A stretch of DNA of 64,000 bases from Acidobacteriota bacterium (GCA_029263395.1 JAJCXO010000214.1:62001-126000), one strand, 5' to 3'; shown: positions 18,969 to 28,433, counted from the first letter of the stretch. Notes: generated by a model not told the origin, from the sequence alone. A program made the numbers and translations.

Positions 18969-19952
18969 ATGACTGGTGAAGACGACTTGATCACATGGTT
19001 ACGGGAACGCTCTGCGAGTAGCGGTGGCCGCTGGATCGGAGACGACGCAGCTATTCTGCCGCGATCCGAGAGATGGGCGGTGACCATGGACAGTCAAATC
19101 GAAGGAGTCCATTTCCTTTCAGGCCTGGATCCACAAATCCTTGCGCGGCGGCTGCTTGCGGTCAACCTATCTGATCTCGCCGCAATGGGTGCTTTACCTT
19201 CGTTCGCATTCCTCGCCTTGTCAGCACCTGAGGGATTTGATCATAGGCGCTTTTTCGACGCTCTATTGACAGCTTGTGAGGAGTTCGATCTCGAACTTGC
19301 AGGTGGCGACCTTTCACGCCAACCTCAAGTAAGTATGACCATGACTCTGTTGGGGGCCAAACCAGAGTCGCAGCGCTGGCTGCGACGCAATGCTGGCAGC
19401 ATCGGAGAAGACGTATGGTTGGGTGGCACTGTCGGCGAATCAGCTATTGGCCTGCGACTGCTTCAACGAGGCGTTGGGGCCGACGGTACATCTTCAACCG
19501 ACCGTACGAAGCTACAAATCCCCGAATGGCTCGCCCCAGCAGCAACCGCAGCCGTGCGCCGACACCTCCAGCCCAAGCCACAACTGGAGTTGGGACTATG
19601 GCTCGGCAGTCGCCACGCTGGCGCCGTCATCGACGTTTCGGACAGCCTGGCCTTAGACCTCAACCGCTTGTGCCGTCTCAGTCGTGTAGGGGCTCGAATC
19701 CACCTGGACCGACTGCCACTTCCGGACCACTTCGAGGAATTAGCAGAGCTAGCCAACGCCGAATGGAAGGAGCTCGCTCTCGAAGGCGGAGAAGACTATG
19801 TTTTGCTTTTCACTCTGCCTCATGAACTAAAGCCACCAGAACGCTTTTGCTGCACCCGAATCGGCTCTGTCATTGAAACCGGCGTATTCGTCATGAGAGA
19901 CCATAGAGAAGAGCTGTTGCCCGCAGACGGATGGGATCACTTGAGCAGTTAG
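18969..19952 (+). CDS. thiL: Thiamine-monophosphate kinase
   Basis: A 327-residue ThiL. Diagnostic parts are GRWIGDDAAIL, the RRLLAVNLSDLAAMGALP motif, LAGGDLSR, GAVIDVSDSLALDLNRLC and GGEDYVLLF. It phosphorylates thiamine monophosphate to the diphosphate cofactor. The start at ATG 18969 fits the family alignment (GEDDLI at the N terminus); the frame extends 21 codons further to 18906, and neither start has a strong ribosome site. No TPP riboswitch was seen upstream. It ends 32 bases before a strong terminator, closing the lon-thiL region. Confidence 0.92.
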   Translation: MTGEDDLITWLRERSASSGGRWIGDDAAILPRSERWAVTMDSQIEGVHFLSGLDPQILARRLLAVNLSDLAAMGALPSFAFLALSAPEGFDHRRFFDALLTACEEFDLELAGGDLSRQPQVSMTMTLLGAKPESQRWLRRNAGSIGEDVWLGGTVGESAIGLRLLQRGVGADGTSSTDRTKLQIPEWLAPAATAAVRRHLQPKPQLELGLWLGSRHAGAVIDVSDSLALDLNRLCRLSRVGARIHLDRLPLPDHFEELAELANAEWKELALEGGEDYVLLFTLPHELKPPERFCCTRIGSVIETGVFVMRDHREELLPADGWDHLSS

Positions 19953-19984
19953 TCTGAGCAAGCGGCAAACAGTACAAAAACAAA

Positions 19985-20010
19985 GCCCCTCGCGCACGAG
20001 GGGCCCTTTT
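19985..20010. terminator. Rho-independent terminator, probably bidirectional
   Basis: An 8-bp GC-rich stem GCCCCTCG / CGAGGGGC with a CGCA loop, followed by CC and TTTT on the plus strand. On the minus strand the same stem is followed by TTTGTTTTTGT, so it can also terminate the minus-strand regulator gene that ends at 20031. It sits exactly between two convergent genes. Confidence 0.9.
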
Positions 20011-20030
20011 AGCGACCATGTGAGATGGCT

Positions 20031-20768
20031 TTACTTGCGAGCTAGAACAACCCGAAAAGGCTTTTCTATCTGCTTTTGCTGCCTCTCACAGACTTTCTCC
20101 AACTTGCGAATAGCTTTCTCGAGATCGACGATCCGAGCCACGAGATCGGCGGCATCAACCTCTTTCGGCGGTCGGCCGCGACGACGACCCGCACTCGCTT
20201 TCGTCGTTACCTTACTCGGAGCAGCCTTGCCAGCGGCAGCCGCCAACGCTGCTTTGCTCTTGCGACCGCGCTTACTCTTCTCTCTGAGACTCTTGAACAC
20301 AGCCACAGCACCAGGCTTGAAACGCCGCGCTCGACCCGTACCCTTGTGTGGAATCTGAGCGAGATTGGTCTTCACATACCTCAGCAAGGTCGGATAAGAG
20401 ACCCCTGTCAATTTGCTGACCTGAGTCAACGTCAAAAGCCCTTCAGACGAAGAGGCCTTTTCTTGTGACTTCTTTGCCGCAGGCTTCCGACCGCGTTTTG
20501 CGGCAGCTGGCTTCTTCGCAGCCTTCACCGTACTCGCAGCAGGCGCCGCAGAAGCGCTCTTTCTCGGACGACCACGTCTTCCAATATTCTCTTTCTTGAG
20601 CTCGAGGAAAACAGCGAGCGCCTCTTCCGGATAACGTTGTTTGCGGCCTACGCCTTGCGACGGAATCCGTTTCTGGTAGAGCTTCTTGTACCGCTGCAGA
20701 GTCGGCATAGAGATATTGGTCCTCGTGGCCACCTCCGTTAGCGTAAAAAGCTTGGCTGCCTGAGCCAT
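20031..20768 (-). CDS. Tandem MerR-like helix-turn-helix protein with AT-hook motifs
   Basis: A 245-residue basic protein with two copies of a MerR-like winged helix-turn-helix: residues about 8-55 (FTLTEVATRTNISMPTLQRY) and about 110-160 (LTLTQVSKLTGVSYPTLLRY). The copies are separated and followed by basic Ala/Lys linkers carrying AT-hook-like RGRPRK, RGRKP and RRGRPPK cores. The C terminus is a short coiled coil (LVARIVDLEKAIRKLEKVCERQ). No effector-binding domain is seen. The start has AAGGAGG 9 bases upstream. I do not recognise a named family; the layout suggests a nucleoid-type or promoter-looping DNA-binding protein. It has a long upstream region with repeats. Confidence 0.8.
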   Translation of the reverse strand: MAQAAKLFTLTEVATRTNISMPTLQRYKKLYQKRIPSQGVGRKQRYPEEALAVFLELKKENIGRRGRPRKSASAAPAASTVKAAKKPAAAKRGRKPAAKKSQEKASSSEGLLTLTQVSKLTGVSYPTLLRYVKTNLAQIPHKGTGRARRFKPGAVAVFKSLREKSKRGRKSKAALAAAAGKAAPSKVTTKASAGRRRGRPPKEVDAADLVARIVDLEKAIRKLEKVCERQQKQIEKPFRVVLARK

Positions 20769-20889
20769 GTCGTAAAGCCTCCTTGGCCATTCGATTTGGC
20801 CGTTCGATGAGAGTGCGTAGAGTTGATTGAATAAAGCCCTTGAACATTATTGGGTTCATAGAACAGAATGTCAAGACTGGCCGATCTAT

Positions 20890-20923
20890 GGCAAACCTGT
20901 AGCTTTGGCAAACCTGTAGCTTT
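20890..20923. repeat. 17-bp exact tandem duplication
   Basis: GGCAAACCTGTAGCTTT occurs twice with no gap (20890-20906, 20907-20923), about 120 bases upstream of the tandem HTH gene. Direct repeats upstream of a two-headed DNA-binding protein gene could be its own binding sites; this is inference. Confidence 0.85.
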
Positions 20924-21170
20924 GCATAGAAAATCCCTGGTCGGCGTCGACGATTCACCGTACCGGATAGTGAGCCGTCCGAAATACGATCCACTACGCC
21001 AAGAGCAGACCTGGCCAGGGATAGATACTTTTTCGGGATGAACGTCGGTTTGAAGGACAAACATCTGTTCGGAAGATAGGCCTGTCGATCGCAAGGGCCA
21101 TTCCCTTGGTAGGTTTTACGAAGACTGAATACGCCCTGAACATAGCCACTGAGTCTCAGGAACAGACGAC

Positions 21171-21186
21171 TGCTCATTCATGAGCA
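21171..21186. promoter_or_regulatory. Perfect inverted repeat, possible operator
   Basis: TGCTCAT, TC, ATGAGCA: a 7-bp inverted repeat with a 2-base centre, typical of a dimer-binding site. It is about 400 bases upstream of the HTH gene start and about 210 bases past the end of the sigma-54 activator gene. There is no T run next to it on the minus strand. Confidence 0.35.
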
Positions 21187-21394
21187 GAGAGCCTGCAGAC
21201 GGCCTTTTTTACAATAAGGAGACACCAGGGTGAACCCCGACACCGTGTGTATACGGACTCTTCAAGCTACTTTTGCCGATCAGCGCAGGTCGAATCATGC
21301 GCCATACCAAGGTCCTAAAGCACTCGCAGCGCAAGGGCTTAAATGTCAGAGCAATGGATCACGGTTCCACGACCGGCCGCTAATTCGACACCGG

Positions 21395-24300
21395 TCAACT
21401 CAGCCCGAGTTGCTTCACAAGGTACGACATCGCCTGCCTAGTCAATCCCAAATGCCGAGCCGCAGCAGCTTTGTTTCCATCTGTGGCCGTCAGCGCTTCA
21501 GTAATCAAACTTCGACGGTATTGCTCGATCAGCTGATGATAGTCACTCCTGCGCCCGTCCGTAGATTTTGGCAACTCGAGGTGTTCAACACTAATCTCGC
21601 CCTCGTCTGACAAGGCTACCGCTACCTGTAAGACATTACGCAGCTCTCGCACATTTCCTGGCCAGGTATGAGCCATCAAGACTCGGCGTGCGTCTTCGGT
21701 CAGATGCGCAGAGCGCTTTTCAGAAAGAAAGTGATCTGCCAATAAAAGAACATCCCGGCCTCGCTCTCGCAACGGCGGCAACTCGAGAGTTGCGACCTTG
21801 AGCCGGAAGAACAAATCCTGTCGAAACCCTCCATCGCTCACCATTCGTTCGAGGTTGCGATGGGTTGCTGCAATCACTCTGACATCGACTTTGCGAGAGA
21901 AGCTTTCTCCAACCCGCCGAATCTCCCCCTCTTGCAGGACGCGCAGTAGTTTACCCTGGGCGGCCGCCGGCAGGTCGCCGATTTCGTCGAGGAAGACAGT
22001 GCCCTTTCGTGCGGACTCAAAGACCCCTGCACGATTCTGATCAGCTCCAGTGAACGATCCTTTGATGTGTCCGAACAGATCAGATTGAGTCAGAGTTTCT
22101 GAGATCTCCGCACAGTTGACAGGCAGAAAAGGACCCTCGCAGCGACCACTCACCTTGTGGACTCGCTGTGCGACAAGCTCTTTACCCGTTCCGCTTTCGC
22201 CCTGGATCAATATCGGAAATTCATCTTTAGCTAACAGCTCCAGTCGGGCCAGCGTTTTCTCGAGGCCAGGACTCTCTCCAATGATCCCGCTGCCATCCTC
22301 GTTGTGAGACCTTGGAGCCCCAACCTTCACAAAAGAGGCAACGTCTCGACGAACTAAAGCAAAAAGTGCCGTCAAGACACGATCCAAGGTTGTTGCACGC
22401 AGAACTACTTTGCCACCGCCAACTGGTGCTTCGAGTTTTTCGGTGCCGCCTTTGCCCGGAATCAAGACCTCTTCTTGCCCAGGCCTGCCCCAGGTCAATC
22501 TGACATCGTTGTATCCGCAACTGATAAAAAGATCCACTATCGCTGACTCGTTTTTGGTCGTCTTCGAAAGATACTCATTGAGAGCACGCCAGTAGCTAAT
22601 CGAACTACTTTCGAGCTTGGCCACCAGAGATTCGGCACCACACCTTCGCAACGCGGCAATCGCACGCCGGAGCCGCCGCGGTGGCGTCACGCCGGCCATC
22701 ACCGCTTCGATGTCAAATACCAACCGCGAGGCGCGAAATGGCTCCAGCGAATCCAAACCATCCCATGCCGCAGACGGCGGATGCTCCTCTAGAGCCAAAG
22801 CTGCCCACAATCCGGCCCAGCGCGTATCCGCGGCCTCTCGAGAACACTTGCCCCACTGACCGGCGAGCGCCCAGACAGCTGGCCGCTCTTCGGGTTCGAG
22901 TTCTTGCAAGGCACTCTCGCCGCCTCGTTCGAGACACACCGCCGCTTGTTGAGTCCGCCCGAGCCAGCCATTCGCCCGGGCAGCAAACAGTTCGAAAATT
23001 GGGCGATCCGCCTTGTGCTCCGGCTGTCCGAGCAGAGACAGCGCCTCGTGACACCGGGCCAAGGCGGCAGAGGCACGCCCTTGAGCTAGATCGAGCCTAG
23101 CCCAGAGTTCCAGATCCAGGATGACCCCACGTTGATTGCCTGATCGACGATTTTCCGCAATCGACTGCTCGAGGATCGACTCGACACCAGCAAGACGCCC
23201 GCGACGCAGACGTACCTCAGCCAGATTGTAGAGCGCAAGCGTGGTTGGACTAGGACCATCACAAGCTTGCAAGAGACGCTGGGCATGTCGTGCGGCGCGT
23301 TCGGCGCCAGCGAGATCATCGGCATGGGCACGGCTGCGTGCCAAGTCGCTCCATAGCCGCCCAGCCTCAGCACGCAACAGCCGACGGCGAAAAAGTCGCA
23401 AGGCGGTGCTGACATGCTCGACCGCCACCAACCAATCTCTTTCTTCAATGGACCAAAGGCCCATCATCTGATGCCAACGCCAGCCGAGATCAGGTTCTTC
23501 TGCCGCAGCTCGCGACATGTCGAGATACCGAGCCATTGCGGCTGGATCCCTACAATCCCAAGCCGCACCTGCGGCGACGATCAAGGCTTCGAGACGCAAC
23601 TTACCTTCGGTCTCGGCAATCACTCGCGCGACCCATGCGTCCATCTCGCTATGCTGGCGGCGGGCAGCCAAGACGCGGACCGCAATTTCTGCCAGGACCA
23701 CGAGCTGCTTGCCGTCCAGATCGATACCGCTGAGTTCTCTAATCGTCTTATGAGCTGCCCCAAGATCTCCATGGAAAAGCTGCGCCTGGGCTCTCAGCAG
23801 CCTAGCGTCAACGTTGGTCTGACGGCGCAATACATCTAGCGTCTGGCCATAGCGACCTAAAGAGAAAAGACATCGAGCGAACGTCAGGACCTCGACCTCA
23901 CCCTCGGGCGGCTGACGTCTCCAGACAGCGATTGCCTGACGCCAACAACGCCGCTCAGCTAGCTCCAGGGCGTCCAAACCCGAACGCCAACCATCCCAAA
24001 CATCCCAGGCTTCTGAGCTCGCCAGGGTCTGAGAGAGAACAACTGGATCGGAACTCCGATCGAGTACCCGCCGACGGGGCACCGCCGGCCCTACCAACCA
24101 GACCTGTCTCCGATCGCTTAGGACATGTTCCGCGACCAAAGCCTTGCGTGAGTCAGCAAAAGACTCCTCCCAAAGGAATGGCGCTGCTTCCAGCAGCTCC
24201 TCGACCACCGAGTCGGCAGTCAAGGGCGCCAAGATCTGCTGCCAGCGACTCATCAGGAACCGCGCAATACGCCGAGCTTCCCCACGGCCCGCAATCGTTC

Positions 24301-24634
24301 CGGAAGTCCGAAACAATCGCCGCAACAACTGCAACAAGACAACTTGGACAAGCTCGGGTGAACGACCAACCAACACCGGTCCTACCTTCAATTGCCCAGA
24401 GACGGTGACTCGAGCCTCTTCCCAAACCGTTGGCAGGACCCATCCACCGTGCTCGAGATGCCCCCACAAGGCAGCCCCTTGAAGGACCACTGCCAAGCAC
24501 TGCTGATCGGTCAACTGGACTTGGCTCAGAGGTAGCCCGGCCGCCCCGTCCAATGCGGGATGCAGCAACTCACGGCTGGCGCCCTTCTTCTCGGACGTGC
24601 GTGACCAATCGCTGGCGGCGTGCGGTGTCGGCAC
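21395..24634 (-). CDS. Sigma-54-dependent activator fused to a large TPR-like sensor region
   Basis: A 1079-residue protein. The first 700 residues are Leu/Ala/Arg-rich helical repeats resembling TPRs (for example ALYNLAEVRLRRGRLAGVES), like the sensor part of MalT- or AfsR-type regulators. A small domain follows (about 700-780), then the AAA+ domain: Walker A GESGTGKE from residue 812, GSFTGA at 859-864 (a conservative variant of the sigma-54-contacting GAFTGA loop), and Walker B VFLDEIGDLP. The last 26 residues are a Fis-type HTH (NKAAAARHLGLTRQAMSYLV). No receiver domain is seen, so activation is probably by ligand or protein binding to the TPR part. It starts 8 bases after the aroA stop and is probably cotranscribed with it. 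Target promoters are unknown. Confidence 0.92.
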   Translation of the reverse strand: MPTPHAASDWSRTSEKKGASRELLHPALDGAAGLPLSQVQLTDQQCLAVVLQGAALWGHLEHGGWVLPTVWEEARVTVSGQLKVGPVLVGRSPELVQVVLLQLLRRLFRTSGTIAGRGEARRIARFLMSRWQQILAPLTADSVVEELLEAAPFLWEESFADSRKALVAEHVLSDRRQVWLVGPAVPRRRVLDRSSDPVVLSQTLASSEAWDVWDGWRSGLDALELAERRCWRQAIAVWRRQPPEGEVEVLTFARCLFSLGRYGQTLDVLRRQTNVDARLLRAQAQLFHGDLGAAHKTIRELSGIDLDGKQLVVLAEIAVRVLAARRQHSEMDAWVARVIAETEGKLRLEALIVAAGAAWDCRDPAAMARYLDMSRAAAEEPDLGWRWHQMMGLWSIEERDWLVAVEHVSTALRLFRRRLLRAEAGRLWSDLARSRAHADDLAGAERAARHAQRLLQACDGPSPTTLALYNLAEVRLRRGRLAGVESILEQSIAENRRSGNQRGVILDLELWARLDLAQGRASAALARCHEALSLLGQPEHKADRPIFELFAARANGWLGRTQQAAVCLERGGESALQELEPEERPAVWALAGQWGKCSREAADTRWAGLWAALALEEHPPSAAWDGLDSLEPFRASRLVFDIEAVMAGVTPPRRLRRAIAALRRCGAESLVAKLESSSISYWRALNEYLSKTTKNESAIVDLFISCGYNDVRLTWGRPGQEEVLIPGKGGTEKLEAPVGGGKVVLRATTLDRVLTALFALVRRDVASFVKVGAPRSHNEDGSGIIGESPGLEKTLARLELLAKDEFPILIQGESGTGKELVAQRVHKVSGRCEGPFLPVNCAEISETLTQSDLFGHIKGSFTGADQNRAGVFESARKGTVFLDEIGDLPAAAQGKLLRVLQEGEIRRVGESFSRKVDVRVIAATHRNLERMVSDGGFRQDLFFRLKVATLELPPLRERGRDVLLLADHFLSEKRSAHLTEDARRVLMAHTWPGNVRELRNVLQVAVALSDEGEISVEHLELPKSTDGRRSDYHQLIEQYRRSLITEALTATDGNKAAAARHLGLTRQAMSYLVKQLGLS

Positions 24635-24641
24635 CTGCTCT

Positions 24642-25946
24642 CTATCTCCCCAGCAGCCGATCGAGATCGTTCCAGAATTCAGGGTAGGACTTGCCGACGA
24701 CCGCAGGATTCCGAATCGTGACGCCAGGTCGCCGCAGCCCTACCAGCGCCATGCTCATCGCAATTCGATGATCTCCATGAGTCTCGACATTGACCGGTGT
24801 TCGTGGAGGCTCCGCGCTCGCCCAGACTCCAGGGATGATCAACCCATCCTCCAACTCCTGAACCTCTGCACCTACCCGAGCCAGCTCCTGAGCCATGGCA
24901 CTCAGCCGATCACATTCCTTGATCCGAAGATGGGGCACGCCGGTAATCCGCGTCGTACCGACCGCAAACGGAGCCAAGGCTGCCAACGTCGGCACCTGAT
25001 CTGGAGTTTTCGAAAGGTCTTCATCGATCGCTCGCAAGCGCCCCGCACCAACTTCCAGTGCATCCGCATGCCAACGGACCACACCCCCCATGCGCTCGAG
25101 CAAGTTGATGAATTGACGATCGCCTTGGCGCGATTTCGGGTTGGGGCCCTCGATTCGTACCCTTCCTCCGCTCAACATGGCGGCCGCGGCCGGATAGGCC
25201 ACAGCGGAAAAATCTGCCTCGACCAAGACATCAGGTGCTTTGAGGGGGCCCGGACTGACTTCAAACACCTTACCCTCACGATGGACGGTCCCGCCAAACT
25301 CTGCCATCGCATCGAGGGTCAAATCGACGTAAGGCTCGGAGGTCAGAGCATCGACTTCGATCTGAGTAATCCGAGGCGCTACCAACGAAGCCATCAACAG
25401 AGCTGATAGAAACTGGCTCGACACGCCAGCATCCAGAACACAACGCCCACCCTGCAGACTGCCACCGGTGATCTGAAGCGGCGCGAAGCCCTCCTGTTGG
25501 AGACAGTTGATCTCTGCTCCCAATTGGCGCAAAGCATCAATCAGAGGCCCCACTGTCCGCTCGCGTAGACGCTCGACACCATCGAGTGTCCAAGTCCCTG
25601 GAATGGTTGTCAATGCAGCCGTCAGGAAACGGAACATCGTCCCGCCATTGCCGCAGAAAATCTCGGCTGACGAGGACTCTGCTCGCGGCTCGAGACGAAG
25701 CACCTCGCCGCGAGTTTCAACTCCAAAACCACAAGCCTCGAGCGCGCCGAGAAAGAGGTGTGTATCTTCCGACAGCAGCGGTCGCCGCAACTCCAGAGGC
25801 AAACGCCCCAACAGCGCAAGATTGAAATAGCGCTGCGTGACGCTTTTCGAACCCGGTACCGTCAACGTGCCTTCGATTTGGCAGCCGGACGGGACATGGT
25901 AGACATCACCAGAGTATGTGCTAGCAATCCTCGTCGATTTTGTCAT
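24642..25946 (-). CDS. aroA: 3-phosphoshikimate 1-carboxyvinyltransferase (EPSP synthase)
   Basis: A 434-residue EPSP synthase. Key motifs are VPGSKSVTQRYFNLALL near the start, FCGNGGTMFRFLTA, RERTVGPLIDALRQLGA, AGVSSQFLSALLMA and ETHGDHRIAMSMALVGL. It joins shikimate-3-phosphate and phosphoenolpyruvate in the shikimate pathway to aromatic amino acids. The usual TAN-type motif in the first half is here NGGTMFRF. It is followed within 8 bases by the sigma-54 activator gene. It is the first gene of this minus-strand pair, facing the 26-kb efflux genes across a 404-base gap. Confidence 0.96.
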   Translation of the reverse strand: MTKSTRIASTYSGDVYHVPSGCQIEGTLTVPGSKSVTQRYFNLALLGRLPLELRRPLLSEDTHLFLGALEACGFGVETRGEVLRLEPRAESSSAEIFCGNGGTMFRFLTAALTTIPGTWTLDGVERLRERTVGPLIDALRQLGAEINCLQQEGFAPLQITGGSLQGGRCVLDAGVSSQFLSALLMASLVAPRITQIEVDALTSEPYVDLTLDAMAEFGGTVHREGKVFEVSPGPLKAPDVLVEADFSAVAYPAAAAMLSGGRVRIEGPNPKSRQGDRQFINLLERMGGVVRWHADALEVGAGRLRAIDEDLSKTPDQVPTLAALAPFAVGTTRITGVPHLRIKECDRLSAMAQELARVGAEVQELEDGLIIPGVWASAEPPRTPVNVETHGDHRIAMSMALVGLRRPGVTIRNPAVVGKSYPEFWNDLDRLLGR

Positions 25947-26350
25947 GCTTCAACCAGCCTCTTAGAGGGCATCTCAACACAAGGCTGCGCTCCCAAGGAG
26001 CACCGGCACAAGCTGGAACGTGATTCTCTCTGGCTGGAGACATATCTTGTCACAAAGAGGGTCCTCATAGAAAAAGCAGGGCCTCACACAGAACAAGGCC
26101 TCACACAAAACAGGGCCTCTTAAAACAATCCTGGCACCGCAGCATCGAACAACTCATCTCAGCGGTGTCCGTATCTGGGATATCAAGGTCCCGCAAGCGG
26201 ACAACCATCGTCACCACTGGCGGCTCAGCATGGCAAAGGAGCGCCTCGCAGAACCGAACTAGAAGGCTATCGCAACCTCGAGCAGCTCGACTCGTAGTAA
26301 AGAGTGAACCCAGGCATCATCTTTGCTAAGTTGGCAAGTGGAGGTGCACA
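25947..26350. other. Divergent promoter region with 17-bp repeats
   Basis: No gene is seen. The region separates aroA (minus) from the MacA-like adaptor (plus). At 26078-26127 it carries three degenerate tandem units (see the repeat entry). Promoter hexamers are not clear. Confidence 0.45.
26078..26127. repeat. Degenerate 17-18-bp tandem repeat, about three units
   Basis: Units AGGGCCTCACACAGAACA (26078-26095), AGGCCTCACACAAAACA (26096-26112) and GGGCCTCTTAAAACA (26113-26127). They lie midway between aroA and the adaptor gene. Confidence 0.7.
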
Positions 26351-27607
26351 ATGGACATCCAACGACCATCACGTAAAAAAGCCATTCAACGACGCCGTAT
26401 TCTCACGGGCGTCGGTATCGCACTCGGACTTTTGGCCATCACGGTAGCTGTCAACAGCTTGGACCCCGCGGTTCGGAGCGTCGAGCGCGGCTCGATTTGG
26501 ACCGACACGGTAGAACGCGGCGAAATGCTGCGGGCTGTCCGCGGTAACGGCACTCTCGTGCCAGAAGAAATTCGCTGGATCTCTGCCCAAACCGACGGCC
26601 GAGTCGAAAGGATTATCGTCGATCCCGGCGCTCGAGTGACTCCGGACACAATCATTCTCGAGCTCACGAATCCAGAGCTCGAGCAGGCGGCCCAAGACGC
26701 CGAGCTTCAGCTAAGAGCCATCGAAGCAGAGTATTTGGACTTAGAGGTTCAATTGTCTAGCCAACTGCTTGACCAGCAGGCAAATCTGGCTGCCGCCAAG
26801 GCCTCCTACGAGGGGGCTCTTCTGCAGGTCGAAGCAGATCGCGAACTATTCGACAATGGTCTGATTCCCGATATTCAGTTGCGACGCTCTGAGCTCACGG
26901 CTGGTCAGCTGACCGTACGCTACGAAATGGAGCAGAAGCGTATCGAGAAGACCAACGAGTCGATCAAGGTTCAGCTGTCGGTCAAGCGTACCGAGGTCGA
27001 TCAGCAGCAGGCGCTGCATAACCTAAGGAAGAGTCAACTCGACTCTCTCCTGGTGAGATCCATCATCCCCGGAGTGCTGCAAGAGATTCCGGTCGAAGAA
27101 GGTGAGCAGGTCACCGCCGGCATCCGCCTCGCTCGGGTCGCACGCCCAGACAAGCTCAAGGCCGAGTTGCGGATCAACCAAACTCAAGCCCGGGATATCG
27201 AGATCGGCCAGGTAGCCAAGATCGATACCCGAAACGGGATTATCATCGGTCGAGTGGCCCGCATTGATCCTGCTGTGCAGCAGGGCACTGTGACGGTTGA
27301 TATTGAGCTCCAAGGGGAACTACCCCGCGGAGCACGCCCCGATCTCAGCGTTGACGGGACCATCGAAATCGAACGGCTCGAAGACGTATTGTTCGTTGAT
27401 CGGCCAGTTTATGGTCAGGCTGAAAGCCTGGTTGGGCTGTTCGTCATCGATCCAGAAACCAAGATCGCAAAAATCACTCAGGTGATGCTGGGACGTACCT
27501 CAGTCACTACAGTCGAAATCGTCGAGGGACTCGAAGTTGGTGATGAAGTCATTTTGTCCGACTCTAGTCAGTGGGGCGATGATCCCGAGATTCGAGTGCA
27601 AGACTGA
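26351..27607 (+). CDS. MacA/HlyD-like periplasmic adaptor protein
   Basis: A 418-residue membrane fusion protein. A basic N terminus (SRKKAIQRRRI) and one membrane anchor (about residues 18-35) are followed by a biotinyl-lipoyl-like half (GRVERIIVDPGARVTPDTII), a long coiled coil (about 110-230, rich in Gln, Glu and Leu), the second lipoyl half and beta-barrel (VEEGEQVTAGIRLARV), and a membrane-proximal domain. It would link an inner-membrane ABC pump to an outer-membrane channel. The start has GGAGG about 7 bases upstream. Two ABC ATPase genes follow, so it belongs to a MacAB-like exporter, but the permease gene is not here. Confidence 0.92.
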   Translation: MDIQRPSRKKAIQRRRILTGVGIALGLLAITVAVNSLDPAVRSVERGSIWTDTVERGEMLRAVRGNGTLVPEEIRWISAQTDGRVERIIVDPGARVTPDTIILELTNPELEQAAQDAELQLRAIEAEYLDLEVQLSSQLLDQQANLAAAKASYEGALLQVEADRELFDNGLIPDIQLRRSELTAGQLTVRYEMEQKRIEKTNESIKVQLSVKRTEVDQQQALHNLRKSQLDSLLVRSIIPGVLQEIPVEEGEQVTAGIRLARVARPDKLKAELRINQTQARDIEIGQVAKIDTRNGIIIGRVARIDPAVQQGTVTVDIELQGELPRGARPDLSVDGTIEIERLEDVLFVDRPVYGQAESLVGLFVIDPETKIAKITQVMLGRTSVTTVEIVEGLEVGDEVILSDSSQWGDDPEIRVQD

Positions 27608-27736
27608 ATTGACTCGAGATTCACTCGCCTTGACATAACACCTCAACCTAAGACAACGTTAACCGTACAAATCCTTGAAACGAGTCGTGAAAAGCGAGCA
27701 AGCTGAAGGGTCGAACACCGCATTCAGGAGATAGAC

Positions 27737-28429
27737 ATGGCAGAACCACTCATCCATCTCGATGGCGTCAAAAAAGTCTTCTACACCGAGGACGTCGAAA
27801 CGCATGCCTTGGCCGGAATCCACCTCGTCATCTACCCTGGCGAGTATGTCTCCATCGCGGGTCCCTCGGGCTGCGGAAAGTCGACCCTGCTCTCGATCCT
27901 CGGCTTGCTGGATACGCCGACCGACGGTACCTACACTCTGAACAACAAGTCGGTCGACAACCTGACCCTGTCGGAGCGAGCACGTATCCGAAATCGTGAG
28001 GTTGGCTTCATCTTCCAGGCTTTCAACTTGATCGGTGACCTTACAGTCTACGAAAACGTCGAGTTGCCGCTGACCTACCGCGGAACGCCTGCCGCAGAGC
28101 GGAAGGCCAAAGTGCAAGCAGCCCTCGAGCGCGTCGGCATGGCGCATCGTATGAAGCATTATCCGGCCCAGCTTTCGGGCGGCCAGCAGCAACGTGTCGC
28201 TGTCGCACGCGCAGTCGTTGGCGACCCTTCGATTGTCCTGGCTGACGAGCCGACAGGTAACCTCGACTCGACGAACGGTGAAGCGGTCATGGATCTCATG
28301 AAAGAACTGCACAACGCCGGCTCGACGATCTGTATGGTCACCCATGATCCGCGGTATGCCCGCCACGCTCAACGCGCTATCCGACTCTTCGACGGCCGTG
28401 TCGTTGAAGAGGAAGACGCGGCGGCCTGA
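27737..28429 (+). CDS. ABC transporter ATP-binding protein (MacB/LolD-like)
   Basis: A 230-residue ATPase with intact motifs: Walker A GPSGCGKST, Q-loop FIFQAFNLIGDLTVYENV, signature LSGGQQQRVAVARA, Walker B VLADEPTGNLDS and switch His in VTHDPRYA. The QAFNLIGDLTVYENVELPL segment is typical of the MacB/LolD class, which powers lipoprotein or antimicrobial export by mechanotransmission. It comes 129 bases after the adaptor and 4 bases before the second ATPase. Confidence 0.94.
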   Translation: MAEPLIHLDGVKKVFYTEDVETHALAGIHLVIYPGEYVSIAGPSGCGKSTLLSILGLLDTPTDGTYTLNNKSVDNLTLSERARIRNREVGFIFQAFNLIGDLTVYENVELPLTYRGTPAAERKAKVQAALERVGMAHRMKHYPAQLSGGQQQRVAVARAVVGDPSIVLADEPTGNLDSTNGEAVMDLMKELHNAGSTICMVTHDPRYARHAQRAIRLFDGRVVEEEDAAA

Positions 28430-28433
28430 AGTT

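Larger units (their letters stand above)
20769..21394. other. Gene-free region upstream of the tandem HTH gene
   Basis: Over 600 bases without a credible gene; reading frames here show no recognisable protein features. It holds a 17-bp exact tandem repeat (20890-20923) and an inverted repeat at 21171-21186. It separates the HTH gene from the end of the sigma-54 activator gene, both on the minus strand, so it is likely the promoter and control region of the HTH gene. Confidence 0.55.

Noticed and set aside
20443-21177. A 244-residue minus-strand frame overlapping the tandem HTH gene
   Set aside because: It overlaps the HTH gene in another frame, has no recognisable features and no ribosome site.
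21187-21215. T6 run at about 21206 as a plus-strand terminator
   Set aside because: The preceding stem is only three or four base pairs and no plus-strand gene ends there.
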